NCBI RefSeq assembly: GCF_000003815.2 | Contig: NC_049995.1 | Coordinates: 8,813,802-8,877,801 of the forward strand | From: Branchiostoma floridae | Lineage: Eukaryota; Chordata; Leptocardii; Amphioxiformes; Branchiostomatidae | Direction of reading: 5' to 3' | Length of the DNA stretch: 64,000 bases | Made by a program: the position numbers and the translations under genes | Notes under the pieces: generated by a model | Database searches by the model: none | Told to the model about the DNA's origin: nothing | What the model saw: the letters and a program-made list of their open reading frames with translations, nothing else | Shown here: piece by piece, positions 44,201 through 58,200 of the stretch | How positions within the stretch are numbered: the stretch's first letter is position 1 | How the letters are laid out: the number at the start of each line of letters is the position of its first letter

Positions 44201-47200
44201 AACTACCTGGTATTTTTTCATCCAAAACCATCTAATTGAATGAATTTAGTCTATTTCCATTGCCCTTTGTGATTATTTGTTGCAAAAAAAGTATTTTTAA
44301 AAATTCAAGGTGGTGGATATAATATGGCGGAGCCCAACTCGTATCTTAGATGTGCATGACGTCATTTTATGACGTCATATTGACGTCATTGATGTTGCTA
44401 TTGGCAACGCAAGTCGTAATAAATATTATTATTCTGTTATCTGCACTTGTTGTTACATTTTTGTAGCATAACTTGAAGTTTTCTGAGAATACCCATTTTT
44501 CATGGGTTTGGCCAATGTAATCAAATTGATGACGTCATAATTACGTCATCTTACGTCAACGTAACGTCAAACTTCACATACTTGTCAGATATTATGTCGA
44601 AATTATGTCCTAAAAATTTGGTGGCCCTACGGCACGACGTTTTAGAGTTATAGGACTTAGAAGTGGAGGGCCTCAAAAGCCCCCCCCCGGTCCAGGGATG
44701 ACCAAAAAAGCCCGGTCTGAATAGGGTTAAGGTGGTCGACTCGACCTATCAGCACGGGTCAAAAAGCTTAACGAAATTTACCACAAGCGACGACTTAGCA
44801 TGATCAAATACCCTCTCCCACTCATCAAATATCAATTGATCAAAGGATCAGAACATGATTTTATAAAACTATATACCTTTATGCGTATCAATCTACGCTA
44901 AAAGCTGTCCCGGAAAGAGGCCACAAAATGCATAACAGAAATGCTAAACTGGTAGTGCACGTTTTAGTTTAAGTGCTTGCCCTTTTTATCAAAGCTAAAA
45001 TAGGTTTGACCTATGGTACCACGCATTTTAAACTTATAATTAATAGCCTACATGGCTTTATGTGTGGCTTATTCTAACCTTACATAAGATATAGTGCTTT
45101 ATGTAACCGCATACAGTTGTTTTTGACACAATTTATAGAGAGACACTATTATAGGCGGCTAAAGTTTGACATGGGGCCGCGTAGCACAGTGGTAGTGTAT
45201 TCGGCCCGTGACCGAGAGGTCGCCGGTTCGAATCCGCCTGCCGTGTTGCCGGTCTTGTGCCCTTGGGAAAGGCACTTTACACGACTTTCCTCACTTTATT
45301 CAAGTGAAAAATGAGTCGTCCCTCGGATAGGACGTTAAATGAAGGTCCCGTGTATGGGGAGAGCCATACCCCATGCACGTTTAAGAACCCCCACACGTGC
45401 GATGGTGCGGTGTGCGTTGGTGCAAATCCTTCTGTCGGGAGTTATTGATTCACTTCAAATCACCCGGATGGAGGCCAATGCTTATAATTTTGGTACCACT
45501 ACGGTGAAAGTGTATTCTTCGATTCTTTATGTAGTCATCATCAGCAAACCTTTTCTTCTACTAGATTTGGAAGAAAGCAATGTACTAGTATTGGACGACG
45601 AAGTGTCACCTTTCGGTGATAAGAGCCACCTACCTGTGGAAAGTGGCACTGCAGGCTATCTGGGTCGCTCTCCGTCCCTGTCACGTTAGTTGGCGTGCTG
45701 ACGTCACATACAAACTGAAAATTCAAATCGTTTCAATGTTAATGAAAGGTTATTTTGACAGTGTAGGAGTAAAAAAAGATGCTAGGTTTAAATGTAAGTT
45801 CATCTGTGACGTGTGACATCACATAATGTGACATTATGTTGCAATTTTAAACTTTACATCCGTACATATGATAATTAATTGCTTACCAACAAGCTTTCAA
45901 TCAGTCCTCTGATCCTTATCAAGTTGGAATTACCCAAAGCCTATGTCACACATCCAGACCGGAAGTGTGACGTCAGCAAAGGGTCAAAGGTGCTTGAAAG
46001 TCGGTATCGGCCCCCGTCTCGGTTGAGGGAAGGTTGGTGGGCTCTGACATGTAATCCTCTTAGGAATCTATTGTCTTCACCTTTTCAACTTGATAAGGAC
46101 CAGAGGACTGATCGAAGCTTGTTGGTAAGCGCTTTTTTTACTTTGTGTACGGATGTAAAACTTAAAATTGCAACATAAACATATTAGGATTTTTGACCAT
46201 ATAAGACTTGCATGTACTTAAAGTGATGTTTACTTAAAGTTTTAGTTCTTACCACGTTTGAGATCGGCGCCATGAAGTTGACTGCGATTGCGCAGACCAC
46301 GAGACTGTTCCGGGCCACCAGAGTCTCGTGAAACCAGCACGACAGCTGGCGCATGCGCCGTGAGCACCGCTTGAACTCCTCCGCCATGAAGATGATGAAG
46401 ACGATGACGTAGACCAAAATGGACATGAGCAGAACGATCGCCAACACGTACGTTCTGTCGGGCATGGTAATAATGTTACAATGTTACATGTCTTTATTAC
46501 AAGCATAGAGATTCACTGTGAATTTGTATGGCCGGTGGTTTGTTGTTCGGACTTCAAGTAACGCTAGTTCAACTTTAGCCATGGGGTAACCTATATCCGT
46601 TACTTCTTAAAACAGGGTATTTAAGGATACCAATATTTTTGCAATTTGAAACCACAGTCCGTTGACTTGATACTCCTAGATACTCTATTTTGAAAAACAA
46701 CGGAAATAAGTTACCCATTGATACGTAAATTACCCGTTGCGATAAGAGTTGATAAAAGTATATCTAATCTCAATATAGCAGCAGAGTGTTCTCTGTGTCA
46801 CAACTAATGGAACATTAGCTCATCTTTTGGCTGAGTTCATTTGAGATAAACTGGTTCGAAATCACTTTCACTTTGCCGAAATATCCAGTGAAATCGTTGG
46901 CCTGAAAGTTGCCATGTCCGTTTCAGAGATTTCTCATTTTTATGATGGAAAACCCCCATGTCTACGTGACACTGAAAAAAGCAGTCTTTAAATAGAAAAT
47001 ACAATAAGTCTATCATCATCAATGCAATTAGTCTTACTAAAGCTTCCATTTTGCCTTACAGTGAATATATTTTTAAAAGATTGAAACTAATTTCAATACC
47101 TGGGAATTATACAGAGCTGCACGAATGAGATGAAGACTAGTATGACGAAGGCACAGGAGATGTTGGACTTGATGACTTCATCTCTTAACTGGTGGTACTG

Positions 47201-49201
47201 TAAGGCAGAAAAAATACATCTTTAGGAATCTTTTGCATTGAACGACAAGGAAGCAAAGAAAGCCTGCATGTCTTACAATTTTGAATACTGTAGAATTTTT
47301 TTGCAAATCACGGCACTAACACACATATTTTATACTCGGAATAAGACTCCTAATGTCTGTTACGCACGGATAACATGAGTATCATTTGATGAAAAAGTTG
47401 ACATTAGAACACTGACAATAGAACGTTTCTAATGGTCAAACAAAGGGGACGAATGTGGCCAATAAGAAGACAGGATTGGCCACGTGGCAGGATTAAGTCC
47501 GCCATTTTTGCGGAGCTCGATCTGTGGCTGACTTGAACAAAGATGTTCAAATTGCTGATGGGTTGGTAAGGATGCAGCTTCGGGAACTATCTATCATCAT
47601 CACGTATGAATCGAAACAGAACTAGAAAACAGGAGTCATTGATATAGAGGAAAAGCCAGCTCCGGTCGTTAACAGAGATGAGGGGGATACAAACTGAGTC
47701 ACGTTTGGGGCGGCATTCTTGCTACTGCAGCGCCACCTACATCGGCTACAAATAGCACCGAGAAGCATATTTAACGCTGATGATGGTGTCTGACTGACAC
47801 CGAAACGTTGGATGTTAGTACTATCCTGAATGTAGGACAGAAGAGTTTTCTATTACACAGCCAGTTTATCTCACCTGCTGACGTTTCGATGTCTGTCAGA
47901 CATCTTCCTCAAAGCTTCATATCCTGATTGTGTTTACAAGACCTTTACTATAAAAATAGAAAACAGGAAATTTTACCTTCTCCTCTACATCTGGGTCCTT
48001 GAATCTAAGCGTTGACCTGGAGATGTGTTCTTTGCTCATCCTGTCGCTTGACCTGACCTCGATGGAGTGTTCTATGAGCCGGTGAACCTCCTCACTCACC
48101 CCGCGCTTCACGGGGAGACACTTCGCCAGGCCGTACGGCAGGAGGGCCAGGGTGCCGTGTACGGAGAAGGACCCGTGCTAGAATGGTAAAAAGCATTGAT
48201 TAGTATATAACGCTAGTTTACCTTTATCCGCGTGGTAACCTATGTCCGTTGTTTAGAACAAAACAGGGTACGGCAGGAGGCCAGGGTGCCGTGTACGGAG
48301 AAGGACCCGTGCTGGGAGGGTAAGAAGCGTTGATGAGTATAACGCTAGTTCACCTTTATCCGTGCGGTAACCTATGTCCGTTGTTTAAAACAAAACAGGG
48401 TACGGCAGGAGGCCAGGGTGCCGTGTACGGAGAGAGACCCGTGCTGGGATGGTAAGAAGCGTTGATGAGTATAACGCTAGTTCACCTTTATCCGTGCGGT
48501 AACCTATATCCGTTGTTTTATAAAAAAAAAAACAGGGTACGGCAGGAGGGCCAGGGTGTCGTGTACGGAGAAGGATCCGTGCTGGGATGGTAAGAAACAT
48601 TGGTTAGTTTAACGCTAGTTCACCTTTATCCGTGCGGTACCTATAAAAATAGCGTACGACTGGAGGGCCAGGGTGCCATGTACGGAGAAGGATCCGTGCT
48701 GGGAGGGTAAAAATCATTGATGAGTTATAACGCTAGTTCACCTTTATCCGCGAGGTAACCTATATCCGTTATACCCCGTTATATCGACGACGGTCAACGG
48801 TGATGTCAAAATGCAACATTTTCCAAATATTGGAGTTTGAAACAACCACCTTCTGTCGGCTAGAATAGTGGGCCATACCATTTTTAACGTGGGTGGTGGT
48901 CCAAATCAACTATGAACAACTATCAAGTTCTTACCCTGTTGCTCTTAAAGCCCAGGATGTTAGAGAATGGCGTCTCTGCGCTCCAGGACGACTCGGAGGG
49001 AGTCATGGAGAAGGTTCGTCCCCGGAAGTCCCGGTGGATGGAGGAGGCGATGCTGGAGATGCTGTCCTGGGTGTGCACGGACGGACGGACCTTGGCCGGA
49101 GACAACTAATGAAAGGTAAATCAAGGTAATCAGAGATAGCATTTTTCAACCACTAACGTGCTGAGCGCCCTCTGACAGAATATACAGAAACTGCACTGAA
49201 G

Positions 49202-49239
<38 letters not shown>

Positions 49240-52200
49240 ACACACACACACACACACAAATTGGCTGGGGAAAGCTGCAAAGTCTAAACAAGACAATCTT
49301 AGACATAGATGTAGTGTAAGTTTGCTTGCAAGTTCTTGTCCGAAGGCTTATTTCAAGTTATGGTACGGATATAATTAAATGTTCACGATACAATTTCTGT
49401 TGGCCATACTCCAAATATGGTTGGGACTTCTTTTCTAGATCTCTTGACTTGTTTACCTTCATTGGAAGCAAACTACATGGCTGTGCAGGTACTCATTGTC
49501 ACTCATTGAGTTGAGTGAAAAAAGACGTATAGAGTCTCCTTCCCCAAAGAACAACGTTGAAACCTGCTTGGGATGCGAACCTAGGGCCTCTAGATACATA
49601 GTTACCAACCTCTGTATTGGAGGTTGGCTTGAGAAGCCCCTCGTCGAAGGCCTTGATGAGGAAAGACCGCATGCCCTTCTCCCGGAGTAACTTGGACCTC
49701 TCCCCGCCACTGTAGTCCTCAAACTCGTAATCAGACCCAAGGCACCTGCGGGTGGTCTCTGAGACGTGGATTCTCCTGGGATGGGTTTAATATGATGTGA
49801 TACGGATATAAAAGAATAACTAAAACCCCTGTCAAGTAGCGTAACTGTGCGACTGTCAAACTTTGAAGCCATCGCATTTTGAAGTAAATTTCTTCCCTTC
49901 TCCTATAACATATATAAACACATACATACACACACATATATATATCAACTATCACGCGTCCTCATACACGTTAGTTCATCTGATATTATCTGGGAGGTAA
50001 CCTATATCCGATATTTCGATCGAAGGTAATTTCAAACTAAACAATGTTGAAAATATTACAAATTAGCACATTTTGTGCTTTGCAGAAGCCAAAGATGATA
50101 TCCATCAAGAAATTGACAAAATATGAATGAAGTGGTTACGTTAAAAATCATATCAACGACATAACGTTGTTTGTTCAATGAACAGTCATTTTACAGATGT
50201 TGATGTTGACCTACCCTGGCAGCCCGCTAGACTCCATCTGATTGGCCAGATCCACGTCATTGGACCAGGCATCGAACTGCCACTTGCGCAGGCCCAGAAC
50301 GCCGCAAAGCACGGATCCGGAGTGAATGCCAATGCGCATGTCCAAGTCGACCTTCCTTGACTCTCGGACTCTCCTGCAATAAATAAATCAATAAATTAAC
50401 CAATCATTCGATCCATCAATTCATCAATCTACCAATCTAACAGTCATCCAATGAATCAATCAATCAATCAATTCAACAATTAATCAACATCATACAGTGG
50501 CATAAATGGTATATTGAATTCCATGATATATGTTTGCAGATGTAAGGCCATGAATGATGATGAACCCAAAAACTTAAGCGTGCGTGCGAAAAAAAGTTTG
50601 AATGAAAAGTTGAATAAATAACTGAGCACACAGAGAAAAATATAGCGAACAATATATTCTTCATTTCTATTCTTTCACATTTTCTTATTTGACGTTGGAA
50701 TTGAGCCTGGTATTCTATGACGTTAGTGTACGTTTGCCCATATTTGTTTTACAATCTGCGGCGTATATTTTTCTTATTCTGCAGCTGCATTGTACGATTT
50801 ATTATATGGTTGAAACCTTTTTTAAACGGTCAAAAATTGATGCGAGTGCGGATTTCATCAATATGGTCAAATTATAATCAACATGGCCTAGCTAACGAAA
50901 CAAAAATGGAAAATTTTACCACAGTGCGCTTAACATTATTTTGAACTTTGCGTTAACTACACCGGTTCACAAGACACTGATGTCGCACAGATACCATAAC
51001 AAAGATGACCTTGAAACACTGACCTTATGACCTTGATGATCTGTAGGCCCATCTCTACGCAGCAGTGCGCATGATCAGGCCGCGGGTCTGGTAACCCGGC
51101 CACGCAGAAGTAACAGTCTCCAAGCATCTTGATTCTCAGGCAATTGTTTTCCTGACCAACAAAATAATAAAGGTGATATACCATCTTACTTGACTATTGT
51201 GGCCATCGCCTTTGTAAAGAAAATGACAGCTTATTAGTGTCATACTTTATCGGTAAAACTCCCCCTAACCGTAATGGGGGGGGGGCGAAATTAACTCCCA
51301 GCAACCTTTGACCAATTGCTGACGTCTCACGCGGCAAGTCATGTGTCCAGATCGACTAGGTCAGAGAGCTGAAGAAAAATTCAGTCAAAGATCCCATTAT
51401 TTTATTAAGAGAGCAGTTTAACATTTTCATATGGTTAAACCTAACATTTGAGTGACATTTGCATAGGATCCTTATATGTTTTGGTTAGATATAGAATCAT
51501 TTCCGACAGTCCTTTCCAGTGATGCCGTAGAAGAGTGGATCGATATGCCACTCGAAACGTCCGGAGGTAAATCTCCATTTTTATCCAGCTGTGGAGATTG
51601 AATTGTATTTGAATATTGTTTACCTCGATGTCTAACCTTCATAGACGTGATCTAACGTTTGGGACTAGATTCTTCTAAGATTCAAGAGATTTGTCCACAT
51701 GCAGGTGCTAAAGATGGAGGATATGGCAAGAGACTCGTGGGATCAAAAACACCGGACGAGAATTGTCCAAAATGTCAGCCAAGGCAATAGCGGCCTACCG
51801 GTAGGTCAAGGATAGGTACATAAGAGTTAGATGGCACACTTAAAGGCTCTGAAGCTAATAACACGTTTCAAAAGTCAAAGGACCATTCGAGACATTTGAC
51901 TTCTTAAGAGGACTCTTAAGAGGTTTTATCTGGCATAGTGCATAATGGATCTTCAAGAGAGTAGTATATCACCCCCAATGGCATCGTCCTTTTTGAGATT
52001 ACGTAATTTATGGGAGGCGAGTTTACGTAAGTTGTTTGTGAGTGGCTTTTGAAAAAAGGGCTGGAAAAATACGACACAAACAATACCAAAGAAATTGACT
52101 TCGTTCTGTGATAGACAATGATGCCATGTGCGCAACAAAGTCAACATATCATTTCATCCATTAATTCTAGACTTTTTCTGATAAATCGACAAATCAAACA

Positions 52201-55200
52201 ACAACTAAGAACACAAATAGCGTCCTCAACTTTTGGTGCCAAAATTTGAACATATTTATCTATCTAATAATATCTTTTCACAAATCAAAAGAATATGAAA
52301 CGGAGAAAATGGAAACCAAGGGACAAAATTGTTGTACCTTTGCTAGTTTGTCAAACCGTGCGAACAGTTCGTTTAGTGTCTTCACCACCTCCTGGGCGGT
52401 GGAGCGTGCCGACCAGTCCGTAAAGCCCCGGATGTCCGCGAACAGGATACTGGGAAATAAAATCATAACATGTGGATTCAAGATGGCGGCACAAAAATTA
52501 GTAACACCGTTTTTTTGTTTAAAAATGTGAAAATTGGACACTGATCATCATAAAGGGAAGGAAATAAAGAGGATAGGAAAATACTACTTATTCTTGGTAG
52601 ATTCTTAGCTAATCGTAGTAATATTCTCGTGGATGTACCGACTATTATAAGTATCTAATACCAGCTTTAAAAAAAAAAAACAAGAAACAGTCATGCCTTC
52701 AAGTACCAGAGTTGATACCAACCTAGGATTAATGTGAATTGAATTTTTCCAGAACTATCGTAGAGTGGAATTTGTTATGACCTAGGGACCTGACGATATT
52801 TACCGGGGGGGGATGGCTGGTGCATTGGTGGGGGGGGCCATTGAAAAATTTTTTGAGCCGAGGGGGGGGCCATTGAAAAATTTTTTGAGCCGAGGGGGGG
52901 GCCATTGAAAAAAATTGCCTTAGGGGCCTTGATAAATACCAGCAAAATGTGCCCCTGAAATGCAGGAAATGAAGTTTCAGATGGTCAAGATTTCAATTTT
53001 TCTCTGGACGTCCCTTGCGACGGCTTGCGCCTCCGGCGCACACAACACTTCGCCACTAAGTCGCCATCAAAAATCTCTTCCTCTGACAGAAAATTGTCAT
53101 TACATTTAGCATAGTCTACCAGCGAATTTTATCCCTCAAAATGCAGAAAATCGTGTCTCAGAGGGTCCAAACTTCATCATTTGAATGACATTTCTCCAGA
53201 CCTACCTTGCGACGGCTCGTGCCATGCCCGGCGCTCGAAATCGTGGAAATACGTTGGGGGCGTCGTCGCCCTCAAAACCATGTTAAGTTCTAATAGAAAG
53301 GCTATTAAACTTAGCTTAGTCTGCCAGCAAATTTTGCCCATCAAAATTTAGGAAAGATCGTTTCAGATAGTCAAGATTTCCAAATTTTCCCAGGGGAGCA
53401 TGCCCCCGGACCCCCAAGGATTACGTTGATATAGTTCGCCCTCCCCATACTGAGAAATTTAATTTTCTGCAGCCGCCTCTGTCGTGTGATTCCATGTTCG
53501 CACGAAGTTTAAGAAAACTATAGAAACTAAAATTAGTATAAATATCAATCCTGCGTGCATCTGTTCTTTGTATACGGAATGGTTCACGGACGGCAACGGG
53601 ATAAAACATTACGATGTTTACTTTCGTGACAGCGGGCTCTCTGCTGCAGATGACGTAATCATGGTGGCGTGAAATTTTTTGGCAAGTTTGTTGGTTGCAA
53701 TTGGCCGAAATAACTCCCGTTTTGGAAAGATTGAAGCAGTCTTGAAGCGGATTTCGTAACGATATCGCAAAAATGTACCCAAGTCTCTTCCAACTACAAC
53801 ATTAATTTGTTTTCTTTTGTGTAAATTTCGTACGGCGTGTAGTGGAAAAGATCGCCTTGGATTACCGCCCCTCCCCGCCCGCTTTTCTCTTCGTTGATGT
53901 GGACGCATAAAATCCACATTTTTTTTGCCTCACGGAAGGCGGGAAATTTCGTTTTAGAGGGTCAAAAATATCAAACTTTCCGGGGTAGCGAGACCGGTCG
54001 GGCCTTCCGCCCTCCGATCCCTGGACGGCCTTTAACAGCTAGCCGCCAGTCTGGCGGAAACGCTCAGTTTCGTGATCTTGCGTATCAAACGTTAACGTTA
54101 CCAGAGACTTTTTTCACGTAGATCGGAGAAGTGATATCAGACAAGGTAAGTCTTATAACCGTTGCAGCGTGAGTGTAACAACATCAAGTGCTACATGTTT
54201 GTATATATGTCATCATAATGAAAACTCGGCTGTTGTAAAACTTTGGGAGATAATATATGCCCCAGCAGGACTCCAACGTGCATAATTTGTTGACGCGCGG
54301 GCCTTGACACCCTGATCGTCGTCACGTTCAAACAACGCTACCGCTATTGTTATTTCTATAACGTTATTATTTAATGACAGACTGTGTGTAATGGAAAAGG
54401 CAAGGAAAAATTTGGGGGGGGGGCCATTGAAAAATTTTTTGGGGCGGGGGGAGGGCCATAGAAAAATTTTTTGGGCGAGGGGGGGGCCATTGAAAAATTT
54501 TTTACCAGACCTATTTTGCACCAGCCCTCCCCCCCCCCCAGTAAATAACGTCAGGTCCCCTAGCACAGTAGGGGCATCTTCTCTGGGTAGTTTTAAAGAA
54601 CGCTCGCAGATAGATGTGCAATTGTTAGGTGTGACGGATCGTTCAGTGTAATATAACCAGCTGCTGTAGCGCCGCGTGCCTGCGAAGCTGGTGTGTTACG
54701 CCGAATGGTGGTTATACCGGCTATATAGATATAGATACAGATATTCGCAGGGAAGAATTTCAGCACCTGACATTCTCATATCTGTGAATGTAGACGGTTC
54801 TGAACTGCTGATGCTGCGCCTCGTCGTCTTCAACCTCATTGGACAAATCGTTGATCATCTCCAAGGCAACGAAACGCGGCAGAATGGACAGTAGAAGTCT
54901 CTCCTGTTCAGGATAGGATTGTGGCATTGTTTGGTTAGTATTTGACCAAATATTCTGTAAACTTAAAACTGTCTTTTGGACTATCGTAGTGTCGATGCCA
55001 TCTGTTCTACGTCTGTTTCTATTCTAATGCTACTTTATTGTAAAGTCATCAATATAGTACAATGTATAAAAGAAGCAACCAGCAGACTTCTACGCATTAA
55101 CAGTGCTTTGTAACATTTCCAGTCCCAATGACAAATCCCATCACTGAAGATATCTTAGTCTCCAAGCAGACCCTACAGTGCCTTAGAGATAGTATCAAAG

Positions 55201-58200
55201 CTGGCCAAGGAATATAGCCAGCGCCGGTGCCCGTTTGACGCCCATTGCCCGGCTATCTCCCTTTGGCCAGCTATACTCCTTGGCCAGCTTTGATACTATC
55301 TCTAAGGCACCGTAGGGTCTGCTTGGAGACTAAGGATATCCGGCAACGCGGCATTGGCAATCGGAGAAACACACAGACAGATAAAGCAAAGCAAAAAAGA
55401 ATAGTATACAGTGTATAACAAACGTCAGAGCTAACTACGTGAGTGGTATGACTCCAAAATTTAAAAAAAAGTTTAAAGTATTACCTGTCTCTGATTCTCC
55501 TTCTCGATCTTGACCCGACACTCGATGCACCTCCGTGTCTCCAGGAAGGCGAGTCTCTGCGCACGGTCCGTCAGGTAGTTGGTGTAGAGGCCTGCTAGGT
55601 TCACGCACACGTACAGCAGGAGGTTCGCTACCAGCTGCAGATGCAAATAATTCGTCACTCCGTGATTTTTTAAAGTCATGTGCAGGTCAGGCAAACAGGT
55701 TGCCGAACCCACTGGCAAAATGCCTGTCTGCCTGCTCATCTGTCGAATCGACAGGAGAACCAAACCAACATGTACCCACACACATCCATGACAATACATA
55801 AAAAAATTCACAAGGTATTGTGCTCCAAGCACACAGGCACACAGAGAGACAAGCCCGAAACAATACCTCCATTCTCAAGGAGGTAAAAAGTGACGCTGAA
55901 AACAAAAAAATTACATATTTTAGTGCAGAAGTACTCTGTATGTCTAAAAGACATTGTACAGAGTTGGAACAACAAAATATCTATGAGGGATACAAGATGA
56001 CAGCATTTCTTTAGAGCCATTACTTCCTTTTCTGTGGCAGCTGTTTTGACGCGATGAAACATCATTCCTTAACATTTAATATGTTCTACCATTATCACCT
56101 TTTAAACCAAATTTAGATCACTGCATACCGTTCTTTAGCAGTCCGCACAGGGATCGTTTACTTCCGTTATACAATGATGACCTTTATTCGATAATGTAGA
56201 ATTCGAATTTAATCTTCCTCTCTGGTTGTGTAGCAATGCAATGGGATTACAGATCAGAGATTATGGATCAAGTGGTTAGATTCAAAGCAAAGGTTTTTGT
56301 TTGGTGGTCTTTGTGGGTTTGTTCCTTTGGTAATACTATCTGCATATGCTTGTAAATGTGCGTAGAACCAGATAGCCGTGTATCCAGGTTCTGCCGTCGA
56401 TGACGTACATACAGTGTGAGATCAGACACCTTTAAGGACTAACTGTCCACAGAGATGGATTACAGATGAGAAAAGCGATTTAAGGACGCGGGCGATGCGG
56501 GATTAAACGCAGGTTATTTACCGTGCACAAAAGCCACCCTAAAACGCACCCCTCTTCAGAACTTTCAAAATATGCTCTATTTGGTTATGAAAGAATTTGT
56601 CTTACATCTGGATACGAGGGGGTGATTTTTTTCTTCGTGATACTGGTGGTAGTATATTTTCTATTCTTTACGTTGTGTTCTGTTTGTTCAATTTTGTTGC
56701 ATTCTAAGTGATCTGTTATTCATGTTCTATGTTAGAAGATCTATTCTAGATGTTGTAAGGCCATGTTGATTTGATTATATGGATGACATCCTCTGGGAAC
56801 TCCAAAACTGATGCGAGCGAGCGAATAAAAAAAAAGTTTGGCCAAAAAAAAAAAGTTGCCTTCAGTATGAAATCAAAGTGGCCAGGAAGGTTGAACATAG
56901 GACTAAACACACATAGTATGGTATACCAACAGTTAGGTGTAGGGACCAGTACATCATACGGGTGCAAAACATTTTTTTCTTCTTGGACAAATCCGAAAAA
57001 AACAGACCTGAAAAAAAAACAGAGGAACAGGTTTCGCCAATTACAAAATGGACACACTGTGTCGGCAGCCATTTGGGGTCTCACCGGGGGGCCAAGAAGA
57101 CAACAAGAGCGAAGTCAAGTAGAGTTTATAGTCAATTGCACCAAGTTTCTACAGTCAAAGGTACAGAAACAGTTAGGATTTTAAAATGCAGTGGGAGTCC
57201 AATAATCCACCAAACAGATTCCTTTGTAGCAAAATTGACCAATTACCATTGTTTTGAGCATTGCCAATTCTCAAGTTTCCACAGACAATCAGGTCCAGGT
57301 TCATGTCCGGACATGGAAATGATCCTCTGGACCTGAATTTTCTGTACTGGTACCTCCCCCAACCATCAATAGATTTTTTTTCTGTCCTTTCACATCTTAT
57401 TCTTTGACTTTAGATTCAATTTGACATTCTATGGCATTAGTTATCTGTTTTCTGATACTTTTTTTTCAATCTACGGAATATTTGTGCTCATTTTACAGCT
57501 GCTTTGCACAATTTATTGTGTGGTCGAAAACTTTTTTTTGTTGTTGGAAATGGCCGAAAATTGGTGCGAGCGCCGATGCCATCCATATAATCAAATCAAC
57601 GTGGCCTAATCTTGAAAAAAAAACTATTAAAAAAAACTACACAGAATTACCCTTTTCTTCCCTTTTCATTTAATCTGTAACAAAATTTAAGCACGTAGAA
57701 CTAACTGACTCTGAACTGACTCCAACTGTCAATACACAAGTTTTAGTTGCTATATTTCAGATGTGAAGAAGGTTTCATGAGTAGACTTTGATTTCTTGCT
57801 TTTCGCGTGTTTCGGAAGCTGTTGGACTGGGTAAACGGACTTTTATTCATTTGTTTATTAGGATTCTCCATATGCAATGACAAATGGAGGGTATGGCGGA
57901 ACAGGTGTCAACGGACACCTTTTTAAAGCCGCAATACCGACTAACGATAAAAAGAAGACAGGCATAATGTGATGAAGTCAAATGCTACTAAAAGACCAAC
58001 AAAACACCGGTACCGGAAAAGCAATTTCTACACCAGCGACAAGAAGATAGCCCGGCCATTAACCAATTTCAGGTACACGTGTTTTCCTGCCATATTTGGT
58101 CAAAGGCCACACTTTCAGTGACGTCATACGGTGCTCCCTTAGACCTGTTGCCATGGTTACAAAATGGTTCCCAAAGTCCAGAGGATTACGGTTTACGACG

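Noticed and set aside
45117-45314. A functional tRNA gene or a small ORF
   Set aside because: The tRNA-like head is fused to a SINE body and lacks a proper acceptor stem.
53618-53917. A 99-residue minus-strand ORF in the poly-G element
   Set aside because: Basic, low-complexity sequence with no transposase motif; likely chance.
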